Source of the DNA: Lachnospiraceae bacterium
GTDB taxonomy: Bacteria > Bacillota_A > Clostridia > Lachnospirales > Lachnospiraceae
DNA: 5,143 nucleotides
NCBI GenBank assembly: GCA_017540915.1
Contig: JAFYAD010000325.1
Coordinates: forward strand, 1 to 5,143
Direction: 5' to 3'
Each line of letters starts with the position of its first letter. The stretch's first letter is position 1. Under the pieces are notes generated by a model, which was given only the letters and a program-made list of their open reading frames with translations, was not told where the DNA came from and searched no databases. Both the position numbers and the translations under genes were made by a program. Positions 4,846 through 5,143 of this stretch are shown in pieces.

Positions 4846-5143
4846 AAACATTATTGATGATAGCGGTCGGTTCAGCCATTATTAATAATGTGGTTTTGAG
4901 CCAGTTCTTAGGCATCTGTCCTTTCCTCGGAGTTTCCAAGAAGACCGAGACAGCGGCAGGAATGGGCGGTGCGGTAATATTCGTCATCACCATATCCAGC
5001 TTCGTAACTGCGGTTATATACAAGTTTATCCTGAACAACACGGCTTTGCAGGAGAAGGGCATTGACCTGACTTATCTTAAGACTATTGTGTTTATCCTGG
5101 TCATAGCCTGCCTTGTACAGTTTGTGGAGATGTTCCTCAAAAA
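4842..5143 (+). CDS. rnfA: Rnf complex membrane subunit RnfA (N-terminal part, cut by window end)
   Basis: RnfA (NqrE family) is the partner of RnfE in the membrane core of the Rnf ion pump. The first 100 codons plus two bases are present and the frame runs open to the window edge; the full protein is normally about 190 residues. Membrane segments are visible near 3-23, 39-58 and 78-97. The N-terminal block NNVVLSQFLGICPFLGVSKK (15-34) is strongly conserved in RnfA; its Cys26 matches Cys42 of RnfE and should be one ligand of the intramembrane cluster. The second expected cysteine (in NCAxLG-type sequence) lies beyond the window. ATG 4842 overlaps the rnfE stop as ATGA. The 3' end is missing because the window stops, not because the gene is broken. 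rnfB is expected next. Confidence 0.97.
   Translation, partial: MKTLLMIAVGSAIINNVVLSQFLGICPFLGVSKKTETAAGMGGAVIFVITISSFVTAVIYKFILNNTALQEKGIDLTYLKTIVFILVIACLVQFVEMFLK

Noticed and set aside
4362..4851. Two overlapping - strand open frames antisense to rnfE.
   Set aside because: They are opposite the conserved RnfE core and its tail, have no convincing start signals, and their translations look like shadow composition.
4842..5143. The missing 3' end of rnfA and the absence of rnfB as signs of a broken operon.
   Set aside because: The rnfA frame is intact up to the last base. The window simply ends there, and rnfB normally lies after rnfA in this gene order.

Overview
The window holds the start of an rnf operon (rnfC-rnfD-rnfG-rnfE-rnfA, all on the + strand). 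Ahead of it lie a complete cheR-type methyltransferase gene and the last 57 codons of an S1-domain RNA-binding protein, probably ribosomal protein S1. The order C-D-G-E-A is the clostridial one, in which rnfB normally comes last, so rnfB is expected just beyond the right edge. Strong GGAGG-type ribosome binding sites, a TTG start, frequent ATA and AGA codons, a short RnfC without the long C-terminal repeats of gamma-proteobacteria, and a CheR of Bacillus/Clostridium length all suggest an anaerobic Firmicute. Lachnospiraceae and relatives are my best guess, inferred without any database search.

Layout. Positions 1-175 are the S1 protein C-terminus, followed by a rho-independent terminator (187-222). 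Positions 245-1018 are cheR, followed by a second, stronger terminator (1043-1075) whose T-run touches the rnfC Shine-Dalgarno sequence. From 1090 to the right edge the rnf genes are packed tightly: a 13-nt gap C/D, a 20-nt overlap D/G, a 1-nt gap G/E and an ATGA overlap E/A. This packing implies one transcript with translational coupling. No gap in the window exceeds 75 bases, and the - strand shows no credible gene.

How the genes work together. Rnf is a membrane-bound ferredoxin:NAD+ oxidoreductase that couples electron flow to Na+ or H+ export. RnfC (FMN, NAD(H) site, two [4Fe-4S] motifs) is the cytoplasmic NAD(H)-side subunit. RnfD and RnfG carry threonine-linked FMN at SGAT motifs. RnfE and RnfA form the pseudo-symmetric membrane pair that holds a cluster between conserved cysteines. 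RnfB, not in the window, would be the ferredoxin-side subunit. CheR would methylate glutamates of chemoreceptors; nothing in the window ties it functionally to rnf.

I see no new system here. The points most worth a second look are: a cysteine-rich, charged C-terminal tail of about 83 residues on RnfE; terminators placed directly against the ribosome binding sites of rnfC and, less tightly, cheR; a Glu for the usual Asp in the RnfG flavinylation motif; and a perfect in-frame 12-bp tandem repeat inside the RnfG membrane anchor.
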